Part shown: positions 33,427-45,131 of the stretch, in pieces | Layout: each line of letters begins with the position of its first letter | How positions within the stretch are numbered: the stretch's first letter is position 1 | Assembly (NCBI GenBank): GCA_037176705.1 | Contig: CM073886.1 | Coordinates: 126,324,001-126,388,000 of the forward strand | Direction: 5' to 3' | Length of the DNA stretch: 64,000 bases | DNA from: Molossus alvarezi | Taxonomy: Eukaryota > Chordata > Mammalia > Chiroptera > Molossidae | Position numbers and translations under genes: made by a program | Notes under the pieces: model-generated | Told to the model about the DNA's origin: nothing | The model's database searches: none | What the model saw: the letters and a program-made list of their open reading frames with translations, nothing else

Positions 33427-35429
33427 ATCCTGCCCCTTCCCTCCCCTCCCTTCTCTTTCTTTCCCTAAAATTGGCCTATATTAATAATTTTATTAATAGT
33501 ATTATTAGGTATTAATAGCATTAATAATAATTAAAAGTATGTGTGTGCATACATCTACAGAGAGATTGATGAGTGGACAATGTGACTTGCTATTACATTA
33601 ATGCTGAAATTTCTTATTAAACAAGTTTTGTGAGTATGTGTGTGGTAAATGACATTGTCTTCCTGGGGTGTGGGGACACATGCGGAGAACACAGCCTCCT
33701 TTTCTGCTGTCGGTATGGAGGTCACGTGGAAAGAAATGAAGGGACATTTTGTGTAGCCAGGGCTCGGTGAGACATAACACGGGGGAAAGGGCTCAAAGAG
33801 AGGGGAGAACGGACGGACTCCGTCGCTTTCCTCCGCTCCTCCTGGGCCTCGGGCGCCTCCGGCATGGGCAGAGGGGTGCCCAGCTCGGGCTCCGGCCTAG
33901 CCAGCCCTAGCATCGCCGTGTCTCTTCCCGGGCGAGCGAACCTGGCAGGACTGCTCTGACTTTTCCTGCCCCGGGACACTTCCCAGATGAGTAATTCCTG
34001 GTCGAGGGGTCGGGGAATGTGGGCCTTTACCGGGAACCCAGTTGCCCACTGGAGAAAAGTGAGAAAGAAGGATTCCGAAACTCTGAAACTATAAACACAA
34101 ATAGAAAATGAAAACTGAGGAACCCACTTGGAGTCCGAAAAAGTGTTCAGACTGCGCTGGGCATCGACTTGTTCTTGGCACTCCAGGGGCCAGAGGCTCC
34201 TGTGGGCCGGTCTGGAGTGGCTAAGTCTGTGTCACCCTGGCAGACGGGTTGGTCTCCCGGCCGTGCTGCCCGGTCCAGCTGCTGGATGAGCTGAACGCGA
34301 GGCCTCACTGAAACCAGATGCTGCCGCTCTGAAAAGCTTTCAGTAATAAATAATATCGTATATACTTTGTTCCTGGCAGCGAGTTCTGAACTGCTATAAC
34401 CCCCTGTTTTCACTTGCTTCGAAATTTCTGGAAATTTCTCCTTTGGGTTTGAATTTTTCCATGCTTGTCCTCGGCTCAAAGCTTTTTGGAAAGTTTAACC
34501 AGAGTTTTACTTAGCTGTTTTTCCTGAATGATGGGAGAAAGAAGACCACGCATTGTTTTTTAGTTCATTAAATACATTTTAATTTTTTCTGGTCCACCTC
34601 AGGAAAACAGCTGAGCTTTCCATTGAAGGTGCTCAGCACAAAAATCCTGGTGTGTGACAGGAGGTCTGCGGAAGGCAGCGTCGGGTCGCTGTGCGCCTTC
34701 TTCTGTCTTCACGTGCGACCACACGCAACCAGGGCACGTACAGAGCTCTAGTCTACTCTTAAAGATGGCCAAAAAGCATGATTCCACAGATCCTCTCTGG
34801 AAACCATTCCAGTCACCAGGAGGCAACTCCACCCACCGTCAGTTGTCCTATGTCTCGATCACTTGCTCTCTGTCTTCAGTCCTGGCTCCGAAAGAGACTC
34901 GCTGGCATTGCCCCTTGTCTGCCTTTGGGATTGAGTTGACCAGGTCTTCCAAGGGCCCTTCAGAAAAGCCGTCTGTGAGCCCCAAGCTGAGTCGTGTATT
35001 TCCTCGTAGCCCATGTACGAACGTGCGCACACACGTGGGTGAGGACTTCAGTCTGTCCCCCAGGACGGCAGCAGCTCCGCAGGAGCAGGGCACGTGTCTG
35101 CTTTCCTCCCCGCTGTCTCTGTGGCACTTTGCTGGATGCTGAGCACGTCGCAGGAGCGCGTTGCTGAAGACCTCCAGTGGCCCCGAGGACAGTGTTCTTG
35201 GTGGGACTTAATCGGAGAAGTGTCCACGCAGGCGTGCAGGCAGGGACTCGCCAGCGTCGCTGGGCATCTGCTGCACGCCTGCATTGCTGGGAGTCTCTCC
35301 TGTAGCAGATCGCATGGACGTTCTTGAGGGTTCATTACTCGCACACCAAACAAAGCAATGCTAATATTTGGGTACCATTGCTGTAACTAAACTTGGAATA
35401 TCGGGCTAATAAAGCCAAAGCCAGTCAAG
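33427..35429. other. Unique non-coding DNA
   Basis: An ATT/TAA-rich run lies at 33475-33535. The 33800-33960 part is GC- and CpG-rich on a non-repeat background. No gene recognised. Confidence 0.4.
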
Positions 35430-36084
35430 GGGGATTTATCATTTATTGGGCATTTATTATGTGTCTGGTACTGTGTTAGGTACTGAAAAGAAACAATTAG
35501 TAAAAGTCTCTGCCAGGTGGTCACTTACAGGTTGACAGTGTCAAGAAAACAAATCCTGAAATAACTATTATTCAAGGCAGAATATAATAGATCGTGGGAG
35601 TTAACAGCGAGAGAGATCTCACTGTCCCCGAGACACCTGTGGTCTGGGGCAGATCTCCCGGAGAATCGGGAAAAGCCTGACGGCAGCCCCGTGGCAGAGC
35701 CCCCGTGAGGACGGGCAGTTCAGGGCAGTTCCTCCCACGGTCGTGTCTGCACTCTCTGCCCCTGCTAGTCACATGCACGCTCCCTAGGCCTTCAGCTGCA
35801 AGAAACTGGTCACATCTATCTGCACTGGAAAACCAACCAGAATGAAGGTCAAGGTCTTGACATCCAGGTCGTGAAGGCCATTATTGTGTACCCGAGGGCC
35901 TCTTGATGCTTGTGCGAGCATGGCTGTGTCGTTGTCCCTGGGCTTCTTTGTTTCATCCCAGGTTTGAAGAACATACTCTCGTGACCTAAGGGTGTGTAAT
36001 TTTAGGTGGTTGAATTGAAGACAGATGCCTCCCTGAGCTCCAGCCACACTGTTCTCTAACCTGTCCTTCGTTCTCTAACCTGTC
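35430..36084. other. Mostly unique DNA with an old repeat relic
   Basis: TCATTTATTGGGCATTTATTATGTGTCTGGTACTGTGTTAGGTACTG at 35439-35485 is an old MIR-class or related tail. A 16-bp direct repeat (GTTCTCTAACCTGTCC) begins at about 36051 and 36070. Confidence 0.5.
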
Positions 36085-36405
36085 CACCTGTCTGCAATGC
36101 TTCTCCCTCAGATTTGGGCACAGACCTGCTGTTCAGGTCTCAGTTCAACTGACAGGTCTCTGGGAAACGAGGTACGTGAGTAACCCCTCAGCCCGCCCAT
36201 GTCCATCTCCATCACGTCACCCTTTATAGCACTTATCTCATCTGATGGGTTTTTTTATTGTCAATTTTCTCCCACTCGAATGTCAGTAGCATGAACTAAG
36301 AGAGATCTTGATCAGTCTCTTTTTTCATGGAAATAAGTGCCCAGGAAAGTGCATGGCATATGATAGGCACTCGGGCTTACTGGGCGACGGACTGAGCGTG
36401 TGAAT
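36085..36405 (+). mobile_element. L2 LINE 3' end
   Basis: GACCTGCTGTTCAGGTCTCAGTTCAA, then ACCCTTTATAGCACTTATCTC, then TCCCACTCGAATGTCAGTAGCATGA and ATGATAGGCACTCGG are the L2 3' end in sense order. Confidence 0.8.
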
Positions 36406-36449
36406 GGCCGGAGGCTGAGGGGAACATTGAGGAGTCCTATTCTGGGGGG

Positions 36450-36473
36450 TTGTGTGTGTGTGTGTGTGTGTGT
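36450..36473 (+). repeat. (TG)12 microsatellite
   Basis: A clean alternating TG run next to the L2 3' end. Confidence 0.92.
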
Positions 36474-38856
36474 TTGCCTGAAGAACACATCTTGCAAGAA
36501 CATTGGCTGTTGTGGAGGTGCCTCGGATGCTGGGAGCACTGGTGCGCATGCTTCCCACATGGAAGGGTGGTTTCTGGGACAGAGGCTCCCCCAGGAAGCT
36601 ACAGTTGCTGTAGCTTCTTCCAGGATTTGATCCGTGGTTCTTGTTCTAAGCCTTTCGGGAATGAGATGCAGTGGCCCCCAGAGGTCAGCTAGAGTCTTGC
36701 TGTAGGTTTACAATGCTATTTAGGCTGCAGATCTCTGAACCTTGTCCAACACATGCGAAAACTTTACAATTTCTCCTGCTAATGATTTTCATTTGCCAAA
36801 GAGCTTGTCTAGTGAGAAAGGAGATTGCTGAAAATGCTTGGCACGACTTGCTCATGTCACTTAGGCTGCTGTTGTCTTCATTATTTATTTATGGTATTTA
36901 TTTATTTAAATTTTTTTTTGTTTGGCTGTACTGGGAAAACCTGTTAATAAAAGAAGAGGAAAAAAATTGACTTCTCTTTTTAGAAGAGAAAATGTTACTT
37001 GGGTTGAGAGTTCTAGTTATATAAAATGTATTTCTCTAGTTCTTAGCCAAGTGTAAAAAAATGGAGCAAACAGAAAATTTGGGGAAATAGTTTGAGGTGA
37101 AAAGGTTTAGGCATAATCATGGGTTCTCTCAGCTATTTAAAAATTATTTTGAAAGACTTATTTGCATTGTCCAAATTAAAAATTTTGGCAAAAGCGAAAG
37201 GTGAAAGTCATGTGTGTTTTTCTCAGCTTGACTTTTTTGGGTGTTATGAGTTTATAAGCAAGATTTTTTTTTTTTTGAAGGGGGAACATAGATAGGACCT
37301 TTGGCCAAAATAAACACTCCATTGTTTCATAGTTGTGTATTGCATGCAGGAAAAACATCCCTGTCATTATTCTGTTAAGAGGACACAGATCACCAGATTT
37401 GTAAGAAAAGGCCAGTGGTTGACTGAGCCTGTTTGTATGGAAAAGGGTGTCGCATGTTGATTGCCAAATTTCTGTCAACACAAGAAAAAACATTCAGATG
37501 TAAAAAAAAATTTTTTTCTCATCTATTATGTAAGGAGTTTGTGCGTGTTAGTACTTACCAGAAGAAATGGCACAGATACTGTTCATTTTTCAGCAGTCTG
37601 TTGAAATATCTTGATCAAAGACACTTTCTATTTGAGGCTTAAAAGTGACAGTGTAAATTCAGACAAGCTCAGTTTTAGTAGATTGGTCTCTCCATCATCT
37701 GACAACTTTGTTCACGCCAGCAACAACATCAGCTATGGCGATCAACCTAACACTGCTAAATATAAAAACATTTGTTTCTCATCTTAAAACGACAGATCCA
37801 AAAGCCCCACCCCCACGCCCAGCTCATCCTGAAAACGAGGTTAGTGTTTAATCATCACTGTTCTTTGCTGCCAAGGTGGGTTGGCATTATGGTTGCTGGT
37901 TGGGCAATTTTTCTCACTCCCAAGGTTATCCCTCCCCATAGAAGAAGGCGGATCAGACCCCAGTGATCATGACCTCGTGGTGAGGTGGTTGGCCCTGCTT
38001 CCTTCAGCCAAGGCCCACTTACCGGAGGAGGAGAAGAACATTTTATTAGGACCTATAATTTTGCAGGCATTATGCAAAATAATAGAGGAGGCGAAGATGA
38101 GGTCTTGCCTCTGAAGTCTTCCATCTAGTCCCCTTTGGGCACCAGAGAATGAGCAGGCCGGGCTGAAAACCTCTGATGATTTTTAAATTTACTTCGTTCC
38201 GTAAACTACGTGATCACGTTCCTCAGGCACCCTTTCCGATATGGCATCGTGTCAGTTGAACGCTAAATATGTTTATCGAGCCTCTGTTGTCCTGAGGGAA
38301 CTTAGAGTTTGGAAAAGAGAAGGCAGCGTCCCCCTTGGGTCACAGGCAGGCTGTGATAAGCTGAGGAGGAGGGTGATGAAGAAAATACCCCCACCCCCGA
38401 TCCAGTGGCCAAGGAGAAACTTCCACAGGAGGACCCCTTGGGTTGGACCTGGGGAGTTTGGTAGGTCTTACGAGATGACAGGAGCCCAAGTGTGGAGAGA
38501 AGGAACAAGAGAGGTACCCTAGGTGGGAATGAACATGTCGGGAAAAAGTTGGGGCCTGGCCACGTGGCAAGTTGCACGAAGTTGAGTGTGGAAGGGAGAC
38601 CAGGGTGAGTTTGGATGGGGCTCATTGCCTGCTAGGGAGTCAGGGTCCTAAGCCTCGGGAAGTCATTAAAGAATAATATACAAGCAAAGTCCATCACAGG
38701 TTGGAGACAGGAGAGTTGGACAACAGAGAGACCCATGAGAACTGTCTGGGACTAGTCACTAAAATGAACAAGGAGACAGATCCATCCTCAAATATGATTA
38801 CAACAAAACATCTTCGCAGATGAGTGTCTTTCAAAGGTGTGGTGACAGTTCAGAAC
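36474..38856. other. Unique non-coding DNA
   Basis: AT-rich stretches at 36880-37280. GCAAAGTCCA at 38684-38693 matches the HNF4-specific core CAAAGTCCA; a single match of this length can be chance. No gene or repeat recognised. Confidence 0.4.
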
Positions 38857-38872
38857 ACAAATGAGGTGACCA

Positions 38873-39133
38873 GCCCTGGCCGGTTTGGCTCAGCGGTTAG
38901 AGCGTCGGCCTGCGGTCCGGAGAGACCCGGGTTCGGTTCCCGCTAAGGGCATGTACCTTGGTTGCAGTTTGTCCCCGGCCCTGGTTGGTCGTGCGGGTGG
39001 CAGCCACTTGATGTGTCCCTTTCACGTCGATGTTTCTCTCTCTCTCTCTCTCTCTCTCCCTCCTGCTCTATCTGAACAGGGAATGAAAGAGTGTCCTCGG
39101 GTGAGGATAAAAAAAAAAAAAAACAACAAAAAA
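38873..39133 (+). mobile_element. Ves SINE, well preserved with perfect target-site duplication
   Basis: The head GCCCTGGCCGGTTTGGCTCAG and a near-canonical box B (GGGTTCGGTTCCC) are intact. The body, (CT)n stretch, TCCTCGGGTGAGGAT end and A-rich tail are complete. Flanking duplications ACAAATGAGGTGACCA are identical at 38857-38872 and 39134-39149. This looks like the youngest Ves insertion in the window. The internal promoter shape suggests it could have been transcribed by RNA polymerase III. Confidence 0.96.
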
Positions 39134-39149
39134 ACAAATGAGGTGACCA

Positions 39150-40544
39150 TTTAATGTTTCATTGTAATGGGATTCCGTCTGGATGGTTCAGCTGGGGAAC
39201 TAGGAGCAAAGTCTGCTGATGCCACAGATCGGTCAGCTGATAGGTACTAGGAGACATATATTCAGATATATACATCAACACAAACCCCCATCAGTTGTTC
39301 AAACTGTGCCCATCTCACTATTATCCGTGGCAAAGCTCGAGAGGCTGTGTGCCCGGGCGCAGTAAGGCAGCTTGGTGCTTTCCCTTGGCTCCCTAAGGAC
39401 ACAGACATCTGAGCCCAAAGGCGAATCCATCCCGCCACTTTCATTTGACAGCCTGCGTGAAGGTGGCTGGGCCATGCTGCATGTCACCCAAGTTCATTCT
39501 CAGGGACACAGCCTACCCCTTGGGCTCAGGGCAGGCGTCAGTAGGTTTCACATCTACTTGCCTAAGGTGGGCTTATGAAGTGTATTCACTCTCGTTATCC
39601 CTCCCATGCCTAACATACAAGGTCTCTGACCTCTAGATCTGTGATTTTTAACGATCTCATTATCAGCTGAAAATGGCGCCAAAATGCATTCTCAGGACCA
39701 GGAGCACACAGAGGGACGTGGCAGTCCATCTCCCGGACTTGACTGCACTGGCCCGTCTTCTTCACCTGAAACAAGCCAGGTGTAGAATTAGCACGAGAGG
39801 GAGAGAACGTGTCTGCTTTGAACACTAGCTCCAGCCTACAATGCAAATCAAACCTCTGATGGAAGAAGACAAACTGGCATGTGGCCGTTTAGTTTTGGAA
39901 ATGTGAACTGACAACGTTTAAACTTTTCAAATATTAAAAAAAAATTTATTTTTAATCCACGCCTGATGAGGAAGACAGGCAGTCAAATATTCGTGAACGA
40001 ATGGGAGCCTTTACCTCTGAAATCGTCGTAGAATAAATGTCCAGAACAATTCACGCTGCCAGTTGAGTTAAAAGGGCAAGATGAGCCCTAGAAGTAACTC
40101 ATCGAGTGGTAACTCTGACGTTTTTATCTAATCTATTGCTTACTTTGCCTTTTTGTCTAAAGTGGGGAGGACCACCTTAGAACGGAAAGAATACAAAGCC
40201 TTTACTTTTTGGGGGCAAACCATTGGAAGGACTGTCCAATGTTCTAGATGCTGCTGTTACTCGGTTGTGTCTATGGATGTTACTTCCAGCACCAAATCTT
40301 GGATCGACTTGCGATGTACGCCAGTTTTTCATGAGCTGAGATAGATTGTTGCCACAAAGTCACCTGTTGTCTTGGTGTTGGCTTCTTTCAGTGAGAATGG
40401 CTCAACAGAGTGTTTCTTGATGAGCAGTTCAAGCTGCTCGATCAATCCACCGGAAAGTGTTTGTGAAGGGTGTTACTGTGCGGCATGTTACTAAGGGAAA
40501 TGCATCTGCACACATACATTGAAATATAAATGGAAACCTATTGG
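39150..40544. other. Unique non-coding DNA
   Basis: No repeat family recognised. Confidence 0.4.
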
Positions 40545-40558
40545 AATAATTATTTCTT

Positions 40559-40656
40559 TTTTTTAAATCTTAAATATAACTTCATTTTATTCAAAAGTTT
40601 TATCTTTTTCTTTTTGCAATTTTTATTACAGAGGTTTCTCCCTTTTTTCCCCCTAG
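40559..40656 (-). mobile_element. Short L1 3' fragment, antisense (first of two)
   Basis: TTTTTATTACAGAGGTTTCTCCC resembles the TTTTTGTTACAGATGTTTCTCTCCCCC of the neighbouring fragment. It lies between the first two of three copies of AATAATTATTTCTT. Confidence 0.6.
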
Positions 40657-40670
40657 AATAATTATTTCTT

Positions 40671-40991
40671 TTCTTCCATTTTTATCAATTTATTTTTGTT
40701 ACAGATGTTTCTCTCCCCCATCAGACCCCCTCCTCCCCATCCTGCCCCCCCACCCCCCAGCATTGTTGTCTATGTCCATTGGTTATGCATACATACATAT
40801 AAGTTCTTTGGTTCATCTCATCCATTCCCCTACACACACACCCCTACTCTGAGGTCTGTCAGTCTGAACCATACTCCTTTCTATGTCTCTCAGTCTATTT
40901 TGTTCATCAGCCCACCTTGTTCATTGTATTCCACAAATAAGTGAGATCATGTGCTATTTGTTTTCTCTGGTTGGCTTATTTCACTTAGCAT
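40671..40991 (-). mobile_element. L1 3'-region fragment, antisense (second of two)
   Basis: CTATGTCCATTGGTTATGCATACA, GTTCTTTGGTTCATCTC, TCAGTCTATTTTGTTCATC, TTCCACAAATAAGTGAGATCATGTG and GGCTTATTTCACTTAGCATA are the reverse of bat L1 3' UTR words, the same family as the sense copy at 945-1310. It lies between the second and third copies of AATAATTATTTCTT (40657-40670 and 40992-41005). Confidence 0.8.
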
Positions 40992-41005
40992 AATAATTAT
41001 TTCTT

Positions 41006-42079
41006 AAAAGTTAAAATCATTTTATTTCAACCATGGATTCTGTTTCTAAGGAATCTCAGCAGGGGCTTCTGAGTCCATTTTAATTGTCACTGCATAACAG
41101 CGGCAGAAAAAAACAAATTAGGGACTTTCTCGGGCTGTTCTCTGCGATCACTCAATGTGGCATCGTGGTGTGTTAGCACTTAGGGACCGAGATGACCACA
41201 GACACACCCCGGACCATTATGTCCTTCACAGGGTTTCTGCCTTGTGCTGTCCTTTTATGGTTACATAATCATTACTTTTATGTTTCTCAACCAACTTAAT
41301 CACATTGTAGTATGTGAAATATTTTGGTTCTTGTTCAATGGATATTTGCTATGCAGGGTTAACAATGGGCCACTTGAGTAATTTATGAACCAGCTCCTTT
41401 GTCATCATTTGTCGCAATTCAGGGTGACCATCCAGTACTCCCTGTCCAGCATACCCAGGCCTTGTTGATGTTTGCGACTTCCCAGGAGACTGTCCCTAAG
41501 TCAGACAGCGTTTCCCTGGAACACTTAAGTTAGCAAAAGCAGTAACTTCAGAACACCACGTGCTGCTTGCAGGCCGTTGACAGGTTCGCGTTGTTTTGGT
41601 GTGCGTTAACCAGACCCCAACGGCCCCGCACCTCCGGGAAGCCTGGGGACAGGATCTGCCCTGTGTCATGTCACACGTGGTTGGCTGTTCTTCTTGGAAT
41701 CTATGAAGAAAATGTTCCTCGTGGCAGACGCTGGGATTGAGAAAGCTCCCCTCCCGTGTTATACAATGCTAAGTCTGCTGAGGGCAACTGCTGAGCCTTG
41801 GGGGTGGGGGGGGCAGGAAGGGGACAGTCACAGATTCAGTGCCAGGAGCTCAGCTGAGTAACCAGTCCAGCCCCCGCCCCACACTGTGGCAGGAGTGGAT
41901 ACCCTGCACATGGAAAGTCATGACTCTCCTTTATCTTTCTACCTGTATAAATTTTTATGACATTATTTTTGACTCTGGGCGGCGATATTAACTCAGAGCT
42001 CTCTGATTTATTTTGTTTTATATTGTGTGTGTGTGTGTGTTCTCGTTTTTATGGACTAAGGATGACATCACAAATGCCC
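41006..42079. other. Unique non-coding DNA with short TG run
   Basis: TG repeats at about 42024-42040. Nothing else recognised. Confidence 0.4.
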
Positions 42080-43490
42080 ATGACCTTCCACCCAGATGAA
42101 TACATCACATGTAAACACGTTTCCCTTGTGTGCTCCGTAGCTCTTGTTTGTAAAGAAACAAATTATACGAAAGACTTGGGAGACCCCAGTTTCACCTCCC
42201 CCAGCCCTCCCTGCTCTCCCCCAGCGGAAACAACTGTCATGTGCTGGCTTTTGTACAGGCTTGTGCTTGTACGTTTATATTTTACTGTGGATACAAAACA
42301 TGCTTGTTAAATGCATGAAACATAAATTGTGCATTTTTTAATGTACTCAGAATTCTCTCTGAAGTGTGGAATGTGGTGTTCTGGCAATGACTGCTTTTGC
42401 TACCAAGCATTTTTTGCTTTCAGGATTTTCATTGTTACATTACCCTAGTTTATTTTATAAATTGTTGTATATTCCTCCCTCTGATGAAAATATCACAATT
42501 GACTTATCCATTCTCATACTGATTAGCATTGGAATCGATTTGATTGTTTTACTAAAATCAGTGATACTGAAATAAACGTCCTTATACCTTTCCCTTAGGA
42601 CCACCTATGACAGTTTTTCTGGATTACATGTTAGTGGACTTGTCATGTCATAGGATATGGGCACCTTTGTTTGATAGATGTTGCCAAATTGCACCCCAAA
42701 GTGCTCATAACAGTTCACACGCCTACCAGCAATGTGTGAGAAGCTTCCCCGGGTCCCTGCCAACACATCACCACATCTCATTTTTGTGGGTTGATGGGTT
42801 ATGAATCACTATCTCATTTTACTTTTTATTGCTGTGATTATTTATAAAATTCAACATCATTTTTATAGGGCCATTTATTTCCTTCTGTCTGAATGACCTA
42901 TTTTTCTCTATTCATTCTTTTACTGTTGGTTCTCTTTATTGATTTATAGAAACGTGTGTGTGTGTATGTATATGATTTTAAGGTATGTGTCTCTTAATGT
43001 ACATGTTTTTATTTCATGTATATAAAACTATTCTTAATCTGTTATATATGGTGGGATGTCTGCCTCCCATCCGTTGATTGCATTTTAATTTTCTCTGACA
43101 TCTTCTAACTCAGCTAAGTTTTCAATTGTGATATAGTTGAATTTCTTTGTATTCTTCTGCTTTTTTTGTGCCTTGCTTGAGAAATCACTTTCTCCTCCAT
43201 GGTTATATTGTATATAAACTCCTCCTCTAAACTGCTTTAATTCTGAAAGTTCTGTCTTAACTATGTAGACTTTGCATTTATGTGGAGTTAGTTTATGTAT
43301 ATGGCGTAAAACGTGGATTATTTTTTTTTTCCATATGAAAAACCAGTCCCAACACCATTTACTGAATAGCTCCACTCTTTCTCCATTGTTTGTGATGCCT
43401 TCTCTGTTCGCTGCAAAGTTAGGGCAAAATATGATCTCTCATTGGATTCCATTACTAGTTGAAAGTGGGAGACGACCAGCAAACATTAGA
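42080..43490 (-). mobile_element. Old L1M fragment, antisense, ORF2 3' part and 3' UTR
   Basis: Reading rightward, the landmarks are those of an antisense L1 from 3' UTR into ORF2: TGTCATAGGATATGGGCACC, TTCACACGCCTACCAGCAATGTGTGAG, CTTTATTGATTTATAG, TTGCTTGAGAAATCACTTTC, GAGTTAGTTTATGTATATGGCG and CAACACCATTTACTGAATAGC with CTTTCTCCATTG. Frames are broken in many places, so it is long dead. Left boundary approximate. Confidence 0.8.
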
Positions 43491-44913
43491 TCATGTTAGG
43501 GGTTGTGGTATTCGCCCTATGAATGTGGAAAGCCGTGTCTGTTTTATTAAGAGGGGTGTCATGATCATAAATGTGCTTCAAAACATCGTTTTTCTATGAA
43601 AACAGCGGGTTGAAGAGCGCTCCTGGGTGCTGCGCTGCCCTGCAGGCTGCGTGAGCGGCGCTGGCTAGGACTTGGGGTAACTGTGGAGACTAAAGGGAAT
43701 GGGATGAGCCCAAGAGATTTGCAGAGGTAACGCCGACAGGAAACCGGGGGCGAAGGTGGAGAAGAGACCCAGACAGCTCCCAGGCTTCTGGCTGGTGTTG
43801 CAAACACTGGAGGAAGACCAGGCTTGGGGAGGAGGCGTTTATGGACCTGCCTCGGACTCTGAAATGTGCTCGAGAGGCATCTACAGGCTGTTTCCACGCA
43901 TCCGCCATGACTTCAGATCAGTGAACCCCCCTTTCAGTCAGGTGAGAGCCCCGTGTCTAGCTAGAGTTAACTGATCTATTCAAGAGCACGTTCCCCTGTG
44001 AGGGTTTCTTATTCTAAAGGGCTTTGTCGTGTCGTACGTCACAGAACGATTTATCACATGCAGACCAGGCAGAGGGAGTCTTGAACCAGCTCCTGGCTAA
44101 TTCTGTCCCATCCATCACGAGCAGTCTTCTTGTGTTGAGGGTATGGACCCGACTGTTGGTCACACAGGAGTGTTGGTCACATAGACGGGCATGTGCAGCC
44201 CCGAGCCGCACAGTGACGGACTGCATCCCGATGGCTCTAACCCACGAGGAGCTGTAGGAAATACGGCAGAGCGCCACAGCTAGAAAGCAGGGCTTTTGTT
44301 TCTCTGCATGTAAGTCACTGAGTGCTTTGTGTTTTGCACCTTTTAGTTGACTTGTGATATTTTTTCTTAGAAAGACTCACTTGGTCCGAGTGCCATGCCC
44401 TCCTGCCCAGTTGACCAAACATCCTGCAGTTGATGTCAGGCGGTACTGACGATTTGCTAGTCAACCCTTCAGCACCACTGACGGGTGCCGGGTTCAACAC
44501 TGACAATGAAGTATGTTAGGGTTTCCAGTGGGCATGAGGTTCGGAGTTCATGCACGTGTCCTTCACTCAACAAAGGATGTGCTTCAGCTGGCCACGTGGG
44601 GCACTTCAGCGAGACACCAGTGGACACAGCAGACGGGTGGACGCCTCTGCCCTGGGGCTCTCCGTTCTCACCCTCCTGAAAGCCAGCAGGTTCGAGACGA
44701 TGCGGCTCTCAGTGTCTTCAACCCATCCAAAGGCTGTCTTTGTCCAATTGCTTGGCCTCCCAGCTGGTCTGGTGGCTCTGTGACGGGTGTGGAGGCTCCC
44801 GCCCAGCCTGGCTTTCGCTGCAGCTGGCAGAGGCCGAAGCAGTGCCCGGCAAAGGTCGGGGGTGCGTTCTGTGGGGCAGTGGGCTGTGTGCCTTTGTCTA
44901 CTCTTCTGGTCCC

Positions 44914-44915
<2 letters not shown>
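43491..44915. other. Unique non-coding DNA
   Basis: No repeat recognised. Long frames at 44513-45061 (182 codons) run from unique DNA into a SINE and are not supported as a gene. Confidence 0.4.

Positions 44916-44944
<29 letters not shown>
44916..44944 (+). repeat. (TG)14 microsatellite at a SINE tail
   Basis: A clean TG array directly abutting the 3' end of the reverse-oriented Ves SINE, as though the SINE tail seeded or was replaced by it. Confidence 0.92.
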
Positions 44945-44946
<2 letters not shown>

Positions 44947-45131
44947 AGACAGAGAGAGAGACAGAGAGAAACATCGACATGAAAGGGACACATCAAGTGG
45001 CTGCCACCCGCACGACCAACCAGGGCTGGGGACAAACTGCCACCGAGGTACATGCCCTTAGCAGGAACCGAACCTGGGTCTCTCCAGACCACAGGCCGAC
45101 GTGCTAACCGCTGAGCCAACCCGGCCAGGGC
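44945..45131 (-). mobile_element. Ves SINE, reverse orientation
   Basis: Plus-strand landmarks are GAGAAACATCGACATGAAAGG, GGGGACAAACTGCC, GAGGTACATGCCCTTAGC, GGAACCGAACCTGGGTCTCTCC and the head CTGAGCCAACCCGGCCAGGGC. Tail side merges into the TG repeat. No clear target-site duplication. Confidence 0.9.

Noticed and set aside
38880..38955. tRNA-like sequence with good box A and box B
   Set aside because: It is the head of a Ves SINE, not a tRNA gene: no acceptor stem pairing and SINE body and tail follow. The same applies to the other Ves copies.
42080..43490. Possible active LINE-1
   Set aside because: Reading frames are interrupted throughout and only the 3' part is present.
44513..45061. 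182-codon frame
   Set aside because: Its end is TG repeat and antisense Ves SINE, so it is not a gene.
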